Made by a program: the position numbers and the translations under genes. Source: Fratercula arctica (taxonomy: Eukaryota > Chordata > Aves > Charadriiformes > Alcidae). From it: 64,000 nt of DNA. Below are positions 50,101 through 60,450 of the stretch, one piece after another. The stretch spans positions 147,776,447 through 147,840,446 of the forward strand of contig CANTUZ010000001.1 in assembly GCA_947846985.1 (NCBI GenBank), read 5' to 3'. Position 1 is the stretch's first letter. The number at the start of each line of letters is the position of its first letter. Under the pieces are notes generated by a model. That model was not told where the DNA came from, searched no databases, and was given only the letters and a program-made list of their open reading frames with translations.

Positions 50101-53100
50101 CTTATCTATGGAGTCCAAAGAAGCACAGGCACTGTAGCATTCCAAGCACAATTTAGTTAACTTTCTGCACTGTAGCAAAGGCAGGACATCAGTGTTTTTA
50201 CCTCTATCCTTAAAGCAGGAGAAAGCTTTCTTCCATCTGAGACTGTATCATCATCTGAAATCACAGCTCAGTTGGATGCTTGCCCACGTAACAAGAATAA
50301 CAAGACAGGGTAGTGTTTCGCCCATGCTACAGAGCAAGTATCTTCTGACTTGGACTTCTAATACAGATGTTACTACAGTTCAACTGGCGCCTCAAACTAT
50401 TGGCCATATTCTGTCTCTGTGATCCCTCAAGGCAATAGGACTGGCTGTTAAAAAGTCTCGTAACATATTCTCTCCCTATTTTAGGCAGGGTATTTATTTG
50501 TAGTAATCCAAGTTCATGACTCCAGGCATATAAGATGTTTAAAGCAAGTAATGCAGAGAAGAATGCCACTTTCAGGCTACTACTCCGTGGAGGAATACCC
50601 CCTCCCGAACCCCCGCCCCGTTTCTAAGCACATGCAGACCCTCTGCCCTTCCAAGCCAAAAAAACCCACAACCCCATACCAAAATCCACGGAGTTCTACA
50701 GCTTTCAAGTCCACAGATTTCCACCTACTGCAAATTTACCCCAACTGGATTTTGCAAAGGAAGAATGGAGTATTTGCAATGCTTCGACCTGGCACACTGA
50801 TTTCACAATCAAAAAAACCAGAGCAAATCATCTTCGGTGGCAAAATGAAGCTGAAATTACATGCAGAAAAGAACAGACATACGTGGGAAAGGGAAAGATA
50901 ATTCAGTAACAATTAGAAGTTAGAAAGGGCAGAAAATTGATAAGGGAACTAAAGTTATTAGTTAAGGATGTGCAAAAGAGCAAGGCTAAGTACACTTAAT
51001 AGGATTCTTTAATACACATTAGAAATAAAATTAACTTCAGAAAAGCTCACTACTAGGGAAGAATGATAAAAATTTTAAACACCCTGTGGAAAAGGTACAA
51101 ATGTTGAAGTAAGTATTCCTGTTCTACATTTGGAAAGAGGCAGGATTACACAGTTGTACTGCATATGAATGATGCTACACCTTCCAGGCTATTATCACAG
51201 ACAGAGGAATCGTGTAAAAAGCAAATGTGCATACACTGAACGCATAAAAAGGGGACAAATTCACCTACGTTTACAGCATTGGTGAAACCAACACCAGAAC
51301 CCAGCATGTCATTTTGGTATCTAGTTTCTTAAAGGATATGGGAAAACTGGAAAGGGTACACTGAAGTGATGTGAAAATTATTTGATGGCTGATGAGAACA
51401 TCTGAAAGTGAGAGAGTCTTCAGCGCTGAATCTAGTTTGTCAAGAAAGAGTGGTGAATAAATTACAGTAGATAAATACATCTACGCAGAGGAAATTCTGA
51501 TTACTAAGAGGCTTTTCAATCTAGCTGTAAAATTCAGAACTGATTGGAAGCTGACGCCAGATGAATTCAAATGATAATGAGGCACAGTGTTGAAACAGGG
51601 TGATTAATGATGGTAGCATACTACAAAGGGAAGTGATGGATTCTCCATCCCTAGGGATCTCCAGATCAAAACTGTGTATCTTCTCAGAAAACGTCTGTCA
51701 CCTAGATGCACATTATTTATTTTGTCCAATACCAAGGTAACTGAGCAAGGCATAAATTTCAGACATAGCCAGGTAGCCTGATTCAGTGTTTGCTTCTGCC
51801 CTGATACTCCCAAAAATCTCAATGATGGCAGTCGAAGAAAACTCCACATACCAACAGATTCTCCTCTTCACCACCAGCCTGTCATTTGGGCAGCTCTGGG
51901 AAGCCAGTTTCTGAGATGTAAAACTTGAAAGCAGGCCTTGACAAGCACCTAGTTTATTTGGAAAGGGCTTAAATGTCTGTACACGTGTGCCATACAGTGT
52001 CTCAACAGACCCAAAAACTCACTGGCTTTAGCTGGCAACGGAAGCCTGCCATTAAAGCTGGAACATAATATTGTCAATATTGTCTGTAATAGTCACAAAA
52101 ATTAAGAAAATGTGACCACACCCCGTTTCAAGGGAGTTACTGGGGCATCGTTGGACTATCCCTCAGCAAACCTCCAAGTAATTCGGTATCTAGCTATCTC
52201 AAGCCTTCTGAATCTGCCTCTGAGAAAGAGGAAAGGGTCAACAATGGTCTTACCCTGCGACCAGCCTCGTTGTTCTGCAAGTTCATCAGCATGCGAGCCT
52301 GCTCCTCTGAACCTCTCACGTAGTTCTTCTCCCTCTCTTTGGCATCCACAAACTCCTTGGCAAAACGATATCCATACTCCACGTTATCCCCGCAGCCGCC
52401 CCACAGCCAGTCTCGGGGCAAGTCCTTGGGCCGGGCGGTCCGGCTGCAGCCACAGCTGGAGAGCTCTCCTTCACGGCAAGCCCGGCTGATGGCGTTCACC
52501 ACCCCGGCGGCGCTGACGGCGTAGGTGAAAGCAGTCTCTCGGCTCCCTGTGAGAGAGACGTGAGAAGCAAATTAACGAGGGACAGATCTCATTGAACAAA
52601 CGCAACGCGCAGCAAGAGGCAAGCAAGCGGGCTCCAGGCAGTAGGACTGCGGTGCACTCTGAGAAGGTGCACAGAATTAGCTGGAACAAAGGAACGGGGT
52701 GGTCAAGTGCAAGGGCACCACCCCGTTCTGGTAGAGGAGGAACTGTGCTAACACATGCTTGCATCCCGTTTTTCTTCTCATTTCACAATAACAGCTCCAG
52801 TCAATTGACTGTCCAGAGCTGGCAGTTTCTGTGTAACCCGATCTGATTCTCTGACACAATCCACGGAAGGGGCTGAGAATCCTGCTGTCACCCACAGGAA
52901 TATTCTTGGGAAGAACTTGTAGGTGCTGCTCCTCAAGGGTTATTATTTTTATTATACTTATATTTGACCATTTCAGAGCCCTGGAAACTCCAGGCCTCGC
53001 CCAAAAGAAACAGCGACACCATAGGCAGGGAGCACTCAGCCTCCTTCCCCGCGGATCAACCCTTCACTATCCTCTCATTTCAATCTGGAGGAAACTCTCA

Positions 53101-56100
53101 AGCAGCAAGAGGGTTATTCACTTGCTGAAAATACAGCTGCTGCCTCAGCCACTGGCTCTGCCAATAATCACTGAAAACGACTAACGAGGCTGCGTCTGTG
53201 GAAGAGGAGCGTTCTGGTTGAGCCAGATATCACTCTGGAACAGTTTTCATTTAATTGGGACAAGCACTCTTTATGGGCATCTTAGTTTGTCGACCTTATT
53301 TTGGTTTACATAAGGTCAGCTGAGAAGTGTTTTGAGACAAACTGAAGGAAACCCATTTTTACACTAAAGCATCAAGGCAGAGGCTGTCCCAACGCCTACA
53401 GAACTGTAGTGCTGGAACAAGTAAAACTTTCCCATGTAGACAATAATAATAAATGAAAAGACTTTCCATTAGCAGGTTTACTAGAGACTGCTCTGCTTGG
53501 AGTGGATTCTCTATACCACTTAGACTCTGAGCCAAGCAGCTGGATCGGGTCTCCAGCTATGTATTCCTGGCAGTGATTCAGCCTAAATTTGACTGGGGCA
53601 TCAACGCAGCCAGAATACTGCATGAGGCTAAGCGTGCTGCCCCAGTGAGTGCTGTGGGTCTGAAAGGGGGGAGAAGAAGGGGATGAGGAGGAGAAGGAGG
53701 CAACCCACACCTGCACTCTCACCACACGGTGTAATAAATAGCTAAATCGACACCTTCAGAGTCATTGTGTGTGACACCTAACTTTCAGGTGATAAAGAGA
53801 ACAACTGCCAAAGCTTCATTGGAATAAGCAATGTGATTGTGAATGGCTACTTACACCAAACCCCAGCAAGAGGCGACCCTCTAATGCTCTCAAGCAAATT
53901 TGAATGACTTCAGAAGGCAAGGCAGATCCTCCAAGAACAGTTTGTCACCAGCCCACGGGGCTCTCAGTGCCAGCTCCCTCAGTGGGACTGAGCTGATGCT
54001 TTTGGTATGCTCTTGTTCCAATTTGCATGTGCTGACAATCTGTAATTAATAGCAGCTTATCACCAGCTTAGTGGTAATGACCCAAGACAAAGGCAAAGCT
54101 GTGAATGGCATCCACCTTGCAGAACAACTTGTGATTTGGTTTTTTTCCCCTCTAAATGAGAGTTGTACACTAAGGGCTTCTGCTCTGGAGCACAGCACAA
54201 GGCTGATAAAATGCTACAGGACACATAATACAGAAGGGAGGGCCTTACTAACAGGTCATAAGGAGAGGACTATGCACCCCAAACCTCCCTGGTCCAAGAG
54301 GTAAAGAGGAGTGACTCCTAGTTAAGGTAATTCAGCTGAGACTGGCCCATAAGGGAGTTACGGTCATTTTTCAGCAACCAAAATCAAGCTTTTACTCATC
54401 TAGTTTGTTTCACATGTTATGGGTATTTTAAGCTAACGGTCCAATGCACAGTTTTGCCCCTACCAGTCTGTGCCTGTACGACAAGAGCCCTGCAGACACA
54501 CCAATTGCCCTATTAAGTAGAGCACTCCCTGTATCCATAGAGATTAAAAAACATAGAAGGAAAGGACCTCCCAGTGTTACAGCTTGTGCAACAGAGCCTG
54601 CATGGCTCCAGGTGCTTAGCATCCTTTCAGCTTGCTTGAGATCCCTGCACTGAAAGCACAGATTGGATTTGCACTTTATCTTCCATATTTGAACCACCTC
54701 CACGTTTCAGATGTAGCAGCGCAACAACTCACCGTGCAGCCCCTGGACCCGCGTGAGTTGTTCAGGCTGCTGAGGATGGTGGTGGGAGAGGCTGAAACAA
54801 GCCACACTGGGGTTTTTTCCCCCTGCCCCTTGCTGCCCTCACAGCAGAACAAACCACGGTGCTCGCTAGATGTAGGTTTGGAAGACTGCAGCTTGGTGTG
54901 GGAGGCGGGATTGGATGTGTGCATGAAACCCCGTGTTAATAAAAAGCAAATTTGTAGCTGGCAGCTGGGGGCTTATACACTCTAGTATTCTCCGCTCTCC
55001 TGCAACACCTTCCAGCCTCGGAAAAGTATTTAGGTTTTCGCTGATCATCTCAAAATTCACTTCAGTTCCGTACCTCTGTGCCATCACCTCAAAGGACAGG
55101 GGTGTTACTCCCCAAATTCGTGCAGAGGTTACAGAGACAGTCAGGCAGTAACCCACACCCACCCCACCCCCGTTCTGCCCCCCTCCCGCGCCGCACCGAC
55201 CGGTGGGCCGGAGTTACCCCGGGGGACGATACGATGCCGAGGGCTGCGGTCCCCGGGAGGCTCCGGTCCCCGGGATGCTCCGGTCCCCGGGAGGCTCTGC
55301 CCGCCGTGGCGGAGCTGCGCGGAGCTCTGCTGCCCTCCTGTGCCCGCCGGCCACCCGCTGCCGGCAGCGGGACCGGGAGCCCGGGGACGCGGCGACTTTT
55401 TTTGGGGGAGGGGGCGATCCACGGTCGAGGATGCCACGGTAGGCTGTACCCAGGCAAGGTGTCAGTCCCCACGGCTTGCTTTTCGGGAGCCGCGAGAACT
55501 GACCCCAGTGGGGAGACTGACACAAAGATGATAAAAATGTGTCACACTCAACTTTTCTGATGAAAAAGTTTTAGTTTCAACAGATCTTTTTTTTAAAAGC
55601 ATCTCCCTAAAGTTTGGCAACCTCGACGAAAAACGAGGGAAAATATTTCTCTTTGTTCTCCTCTTTTATGACTTTTTTTTTCTTTTTGCATTTGAAAAGG
55701 CAGAAGAGATAACATCTTTGGCCTCAGAAATCACTGGACTAACCTGGAAACCCCAGCCTTGCCTTTAGGATTGCACTCAAGGAGATATATTCTCTCTTCC
55801 CCTGAGGAAATTCTAACACGACCTTTTTTTGGGTCCTCTGTTGTCTCCCTCATAAACGTAGCAGTAAGGAATGTGTCTGTCTGTAATGTATAGAGATACA
55901 CACACACATACAGTCCAAAATCTGTACTGACAGAACAAGAAGCAACTTCAGAAGGACAATTTTTGTACATTGCCAGATACCATTACTGAATAAACCACAT
56001 TTAAAAGGTAAGAGCAATTCTCATGACAACACAAACACTAGGAAGAAAGAGTGCTAAAAAGCAGCCTACTTCAGTGCTATGGATGCCTCTACAAAAGCTT

Positions 56101-59100
56101 TGTATCATCGGACTGCCTCACCTCTATAAAATGCACAAAATGAAGGTGTAATGATTAAACACAGACCAACCCGGTCTCCCGTTTCGAAGCTGAGCCAAGT
56201 TCTGCGAAGGGGAAAGGAAACAAATCTTCCAGGTTTCTGAGTGAACGCTGTCACGAGGATCTCCCAGGCTTTGGACTTGGCCAGGGCAGGTTCTCCTCCC
56301 CTCTCACAACCTAGAGCAGCTCAAGAAATCATATAATATATGCCATGCCTGCATCGGTGGGTGGGCAGCCGAGGGTTGTTGGCATACTATACACCTTCTG
56401 GGTCCTTCTTATCTCTTTTCCCCCCCTCTCTCCACAACACTCTGGCATGCCTCTGCACTCTTGCAGATATTCTGGTCTCCAGACCTTTCTCGTGCCATTG
56501 GCACAGAGTACAGAAAAAGGGCTGTGGTCCAGAACTGGGGCTCAGAGGTTGAAAACAGGAGACAGGCACACAGTATGAACCCAGGGATGAATGACTTTCT
56601 AGCTGACACAACCTGAGAGATTGAAAGGCTTTTTCTTCCCCAGCATGGAAAATAGATTTGCTGAAATGATGAGCAATGCCTCATTACAAAGGAGGAAAAA
56701 GTCAAAGCGGAAGGTGGAACTAAGAGAAGAGGCAGCATCCCCCTCCACAGCAGCTTATCACTAACATAGACAACAGCGATGAATCATCATAGACCCTGTA
56801 ATACCCCAGGCCACCTTTGGTGACATTTTTTTTTAGTTCTCTTCTGTGCTGGCTTGTGCTGGAGTATGAACATCTGAACATGCTCTGATCATAGAATCTA
56901 AAGGAGCCGGGTTCAAAACTGTTTTGTTAGGGTAGGTTTTTAAACAGCAGGAAAGCACAGGCAGCCACCTCACAGACACTACCATCAGCAGATTCCTGCT
57001 AGAGATACAACAGTACTCCTAACAAACAAATGCAAGCACAAACTAAGCAATAGCAGCAGGACTACGGGATATACTCATCACATACCCACAACACCTCCTT
57101 CCTCATCTAAACCCAAATTTACTCCCAATCTAACAGGATCAAGTCCATTTTAGACGGGAGGAATCTCCCCTCTTCCACTGCCCACTCTGGTCCCTTCTTC
57201 CCATACACCCTCTGATGCTTCCTTATGGCTTTTTGTCCTTCAGCTCTGATCTTTTCTTTCTCTAAGTTCATTCTTACTTCTTTTCCAGATGTGGACCCAC
57301 CCACTGGACCAACCTGGGGCTGCAGGAAGGTACTGAGGAAGAGGATGAAGTTTGCTCCAGAAGGGGAGATCCTGATTTTCTTGTGTGCTTGTGGAGTCAC
57401 TAGGATCTCTTTGGGGATCCCCATTCTTTGGGATAAGTTACATGTGAGGGAGGGACACCAGAAGGGAGAGATGGGGGGGTGGGGAGTGGGTGTATTTTCT
57501 CTCCCCTTTGGTGAATGAAATTTCAGCACAAGTTTTAACAATCTGTGATTGCATGTAGCCTCATCTGGCCACCACCCTTGCTATCAGAAAGAGGGAGATC
57601 AAGGATGCACAGATGCCTTGGATGTGTGTCAGCAGCTGAAAGTATGTGTCAGGAAATGGCAATTCCCAGGGGAGTACTCCAGAGAAGCAGTGATTTGTTG
57701 GGGTATGAGCTGGGCAGAAAGGGAGGAATTAGAATGGCTCTGGGGGGCTGAATTAGGAATTCTGAAAGGTTGAGTAACACATGCAGAAATATCCCTAAAA
57801 TTCTCTAGAATGACATGTAAAAACTTCATGATCAAAGGGAAGGGATCACAGGACTTGATTCTCCTGGTGCCCTATTGCCTTGATGCCCCAGAGGTATTAA
57901 AGATGCATCTCTCTGCAAGCTGCCTATGCTCGCTAAGTGTTTTCCCTGACCTCACAACCGAGAAATAATGCTGGTTCTTCAGTGTAAATGATTGGCTTTG
58001 TGGGTGGGAAACAAAACCTCTTCACACAGGGCTTGGAGAGTGTGTGTGTGCGCGCATGTGTGTTTCTGTGAGTGGCTGTTTTAACACCTTTTCTTTATTG
58101 TCCTGGCTGTCGGACACATCAAACCGAGCCCGGATTTCTCAGTTTCTTGCCATCAGATGATTGCATTTCAAAAGGAGCTGGGACAATGTAGCTAGGTCAC
58201 ACCTCAATTCAAGTGCAGCAATGGCCTGTCAATGCGCCTCTTACGGCCAGCAGGGCAGGAATTATAAAAATCTCTTAAGTTTACACAGAAAGTGGCAGAA
58301 CAGGGAGGGGGGAAAGATCCCATGCCAAGGGAGTCCATAGTTCCCACATCTCAGGGCTGCATTCCCTGTCCGAGGGCACTCCAGATGCTGGGAATGATAA
58401 CACGGGTCCATTGTTCCTGGCTCCAGCTTCTTCCCTCCCTACCTTTAAACAAGCACACAGAACAAAAGCAGCCCCCCTCTTCCTGACTTTCCCATGGCCC
58501 CCCAAAGACAGTGTGCCCGCTGTCCCGTCCCGTCCCATCCCCCCCACCCGGCTGCCCCAGCTAGCTCCTGCCGCCTCTCAGGTGCGGTGCTGCCACGGGC
58601 AGCACCAGCACACCAGGGAATGGAAAAGCTCATTAAAGGCAGCTTTAGGGGCTCACCACTCCTGCATGTGTACTTGAAGAAAGGGAGAAAGCTGCACAGG
58701 GGCAGCTGTCCTGCGCCCCGCACCTGCCCGGCGCTGGGTGCTCCTACCTATTTTCATGACCCTCCCGAAGACGGAGGTGTTGTCCACCGTGCTGCAGTTC
58801 CACCGCCGCTGCCGAAACTGGTACTGGCACTCCTTGATGGCACTGCGGGCCCCTTCCCCGATGAACACCATGTGCTCCTGGTAGAGCTGGCAGAGCTTGC
58901 GCTGCCCGGGGGAGAGCCCCGGCAGCTGGCTGCACACCGGCTGCGCGCCGATGATGTACATCTCAGGTCTCTGGATGGGGTTCATGGCCAAAGACCTAGG
59001 ATGAGAAAAACATCCAAGGGAGTCTGGAGGGGAGAGGCCCCTCCGCCAAACGCCCGGCACCTTTCCCCGCCAGCCCGGCCCGGCCCCGCTCCCAAAGCCC

Positions 59101-59803
59101 GGGCGCATTTCTCATGTCAGCTGCCTCCCTCTACGGCTCTGCCAGATGCGAGGCTTTTCCAGGGCTCCAGCGGGAGAAACACAGCTCGTTTGTAACCTGA
59201 GTTTAAACACAGAGGACACCCGGGATGGGGAGGGGGCAGAGAGAAAGCTCAGCACTTTCTCTGCAAAAAGAGGAAAGTGAGATGCTTTTTTTTTTTTTTC
59301 CTTCTTTTGCAGACCGCCAGCGAGCGATGCCTGCCTTCAAGCCGGGCTATTTTCCGCTCTTTAGGGGAAGGGGGCTCCGGGGCTGCTCCCGGGGCTTTTG
59401 GCAGCGGGTAGGAAACCTTACCCATGCTCTCCTTACGCTTTCCCCACCATCCCAAAGCCCGGGCGGGATTTCAGCAAGCCCGTTCCAAAGGAGTCCAGAA
59501 ACGCCTGGAGGAGAGAGGCTGCGTCCCACGTCCCACAAAATTGGGCAAGGGACGGTGGGGAGGCGGGGGAACCTGGAAAGAAGCGAGCTGCTGCCGAAGA
59601 AGCCTGGGAGGCAGTAAAGTTCCCGCTCCGCCGCCCGTCTCCGGACCGCCCCCGGTACCCGGTTCCCGGTCCCCGTCGGCGGACAAAGGCTCCGCTGGGC
59701 TCCCCCCCGCGCCCTTCACTCACCACCAGGAGTTGGCGTCGGCCACCGGCGAGGTGCAGCTGCAGAGGAGGGCGGCGGCGAGGGCCAGCCTCGGCCCGGT
59801 CAT
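43673..59803 (-). CDS. WNT5B: Wnt family member 5B, complete four-coding-exon gene
   Basis: Secreted, lipid-modified Wnt ligand that binds Frizzled and ROR-type receptors, mainly in non-canonical (planar polarity and calcium) signalling. Coding segments 59803-59724, 58995-58748, 52546-52254 and 44131-43673 total 1080 nt and give 359 residues, the length of human WNT5B. All introns have GT-AG ends and the phases join exactly. Visible features are a signal peptide (about residues 1-22), 24 cysteines after it, the Wnt signature [10 protein letters not shown] at 217-226 with the acylated Ser at 223, and N-glycosylation sequons at N93, N99, N291 and N305. WNT5B rather than WNT5A is indicated by [14 protein letters not shown] and the [15 protein letters not shown] segment. 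ADIPOR2 follows on the same strand, as in human. The identity rests on recalled family sequences, not on a search. Confidence 0.97.
45855..45990. repeat. Possible remnant of an ancient palindromic repeat
   Basis: GATCCAGCTCCCAAGAAAGT and CAATGGAGTGAGTC resemble the repeat near 41.7 kb. A third look-alike (TTAATGTCATGGGACTGAG) is near 46300. Short and diverged, low confidence. Confidence 0.3.
47425..48545 (-). mobile_element. Ancient CR1-L3-type LINE with degenerate reverse transcriptase
   Basis: The + strand begins AATCTCAGAAGTTTAGGAAT and GGGCTAGACGGGACCTCCTT, the reverse complement of an old CR1 tail. It runs through words familiar from CR1-L3 copies of turtles and crocodilians, such as TTTCCAGCCTAAATTAATTC, CCTTTGCATCACCAGCAAAT and CCCATGTGGGAAATACAT. 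On the minus strand, 48248-48060 encodes [19 protein letters not shown], which resembles the polymerase core motif KFADDTKL with the first Asp replaced by Gly. The copy is broken by stops and inactive. Recognition is from memory, and the upper end is approximate. Confidence 0.75.
49530..50000 (-). mobile_element. Possible 5'-ward remnant of an ancient LINE
   Basis: T-rich + strand DNA with diverged text (TTGACTTGAAAAAGTTCCAG, GTTCTTTGAAATCCACAAG) reminiscent of old amniote repeats in minus orientation. The stretch between this and the CR1-L3 copy (48545-49530) is C-rich and unassigned. The family is uncertain. Confidence 0.3.
51265..51720 (+). mobile_element. Ancient CR1-L3-type LINE 3' region
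   Basis: The + strand follows the order of a CR1-L3 3' region: AACTGGAAAGGGTACACTGA, then GGCTTTTCAATCTAGCTGTA, then CTGATTGGAAGCTGACGCCA, then GAAGTGATGGATTCTCCATC and GGGATCTCCAGATCAAAACT. Frames are broken throughout. It lies about 530 bp below exon 3 of WNT5B on the map and is antisense to the gene. Confidence 0.75.
52254..52546 (-). CDS. WNT5B: WNT5B third coding exon
   Basis: Covers codon 110 (last two bases) through codon 207, 293 nt. The acceptor is CTCTCTCACAG, just above 52546, and the donor is GTAAGA at 52253-52248. The exon encodes [19 protein letters not shown], then the conserved [18 protein letters not shown] block and the [12 protein letters not shown] stretch, ending NNEAGRR. 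It has four cysteines. NVEY in place of the WNT5A-type NIDY favours WNT5B. The exon ends in phase 0, which matches the start of the last exon. Confidence 0.96.
55140..55450. promoter_or_regulatory. Intragenic CpG-rich block, possible alternative promoter or enhancer
   Basis: About 300 bp of dense CpG inside a WNT5B intron that is otherwise of low CpG content. It includes a 17-bp tandem repeat and several CCCCGGGG words. Internal CpG blocks can mark alternative promoters or developmental enhancers. Nothing in sequence proves transcription. Overlapping frames on both strands are GC artefacts. Confidence 0.4.
55243..55293. repeat. Three tandem copies of a 17-bp GC-rich unit
   Basis: The units are GCTGCGGTCCCCGGGAG, GCTCCGGTCCCCGGGAT and GCTCCGGTCCCCGGGAG. 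Each carries a CCCGGG core and two CpG sites. The array sits in the centre of the intragenic CpG-rich block. Confidence 0.9.
58040..58065. repeat. TG/CG dinucleotide run
   Basis: GTGTGTGTGTGCGCGCATGTGTG, an alternating purine-pyrimidine stretch. Such runs can adopt Z-DNA. Short and intronic. Confidence 0.8.
58748..58995 (-). CDS. WNT5B: WNT5B second coding exon
   Basis: Covers codon 27 (last base) through codon 110 (first base), 248 nt. The acceptor is TTTTTCTCATCCTAG, just above 58995, and the donor is GTAGGA at 58747-58742. The exon holds the WNT5 N-terminal domain: the [19 protein letters not shown] segment, the [14 protein letters not shown] block with sequon N93, and the [10 protein letters not shown] block with sequon N99. 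It has four of the 24 mature cysteines. In Wnt structures this region forms part of the helical N-terminal domain that carries the acylated thumb. Confidence 0.96.
58996..59723 (-). other. WNT5B intron between coding exons 1 and 2
   Basis: 728 bp between donor GTGAGT (59723) and acceptor CATCCTAG (58996). Moderately GC-rich, with a run of 16 T near 59285-59300 (poly-A on the coding strand). No other signal is seen. Confidence 0.9.
59724..59803 (-). CDS. WNT5B: WNT5B first coding exon (signal peptide)
   Basis: Encodes residues 1-26 plus two bases of codon 27. The ATG at 59803 sits in a strong Kozak context (CCCACCATGA). The peptide begins [16 protein letters not shown], a basic residue followed by an alanine and leucine core, which is a clear secretory signal, and ends ANSW before the donor GTGAGT at 59723-59718. 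The split TGG codon completes in the next exon to give the WW pair found in WNT5 proteins. The signal peptide differs from the human one, as expected for this fast-changing part. The two cysteines here are probably removed with the signal peptide. Confidence 0.93.
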
Positions 59804-60188
59804 GGTGGGCTGCGGGCGGCGGCGGCGGGGCTGGGGCAGCCCCCGCAGAGCCGGCCGCCGGGACGGGGCGCCCTGCGGAGAAACGCCGAGGAGAAGCCCT
59901 TGGAGCGGGGCCTGCGCGCGGCCGGGGGCGCGGCGAGCACAGCCCGGCTGCGGCTGCCGCCCCCTCCCGCCCCCGCAGGACCCTCCCCCGGCCGCCGCCT
60001 CCCGGGGGCTCCGGCGGCGGCCCTGCCTCCCTGCCGCCCGCCCTCGGCCCCGGGGCAGGGGCCGCGCCGCTGGGGCTCCGCCGCCACCGACTGAGCCTCC
60101 CCGTCCCGCCCCGGGGGAGCGAGGGGACGTGTGGGGCTTGGCGTCGGGAGGGACCCCCGAAGCCTCCGGGACGGCCCCGGCTTGGCCG

Positions 60189-60300
60189 CCTTTGATGCTC
60201 CCCCCGCGGTCCGTGGCGTGGCGTGGAGCCCCGCCGCCGCAGGTGTGCGAGAGAGCCGGCGGGGCACATCAAAGGGTCGCGCTGGCCCCGCCGCCTTTGT
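60189..60300. promoter_or_regulatory. Three HMG-box (TCF/LEF-like) motifs upstream of WNT5B
   Basis: CCTTTGATG at 60189-60197 and CATCAAAGG at 60267-60275 are inverted copies of the same word and match the TCF/LEF core (A/T)(A/T)CAAAG. CCTTTGT at 60294-60300 is a third, weaker HMG-box match. All lie in the GC-rich promoter block, where such AT-containing words are less expected. Function is inferred from motif only. SOX proteins bind similar cores. Confidence 0.4.
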
Positions 60301-60450
60301 AATGCAGGGCCGGCTCGGAAATGAGCCGCCCCCCTCCCCAAAACGGCCTCCCTAAGGGCCCCGCGCCGTGGGCCCGGCCCCGCTGCTCGGGCGGGGGGTC
60401 TGCGGGGCTCGGCTGGGCTGCCGGCGACAGCGCGGATAGATGGGGCTGGC

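Larger units (their letters stand above)
44132..52253 (-). other. WNT5B intron before the last exon
   Basis: About 8.1 kb with GT-AG ends. It contains two ancient CR1-type copies in opposite orientation (47425-48545 minus; 51265-51720 plus) and remnants between them. There are no further exons. The first 800 bp next to the last exon are pyrimidine-rich on the + strand and otherwise plain. Confidence 0.7.
52547..58747 (-). other. WNT5B intron between coding exons 2 and 3
   Basis: About 6.2 kb with GT-AG ends. Mostly plain intron, plus a CpG-rich block at 55140-55450, a CA-type simple sequence near 55900-55912 and a TG/CG run near 58040-58065. The overlapping frames around 54428-55560 have no family resemblance. 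Confidence 0.7.
59700..60450 (-). promoter_or_regulatory. WNT5B: WNT5B CpG-island promoter and 5' leader region
   Basis: Dense G+C with many CpG dinucleotides surrounds the first coding exon and extends about 650 bp upstream. It contains GC boxes, for example around 60030-60060 and 60370-60400. No TATA box is evident. An acceptor-like CAG lies just before the Kozak sequence (59813-59811), so a spliced noncoding first exon is possible. I cannot fix the transcription start from sequence. Long open frames across the block are GC-rich artefacts. Confidence 0.7.

Noticed and set aside
56150..56210. Text resembling 5S rRNA (CCCGGTCTCCCGTTTCGAAGC)
   Set aside because: Only a short look-alike; the rest of the 5S sequence and its internal promoter boxes are missing.
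59800..60267. Possible upstream frame whose stop overlaps the WNT5B ATG (ATGA)
   Set aside because: The frame opens at GTG and has no internal ATG, so it is not a normal eukaryotic upstream ORF.
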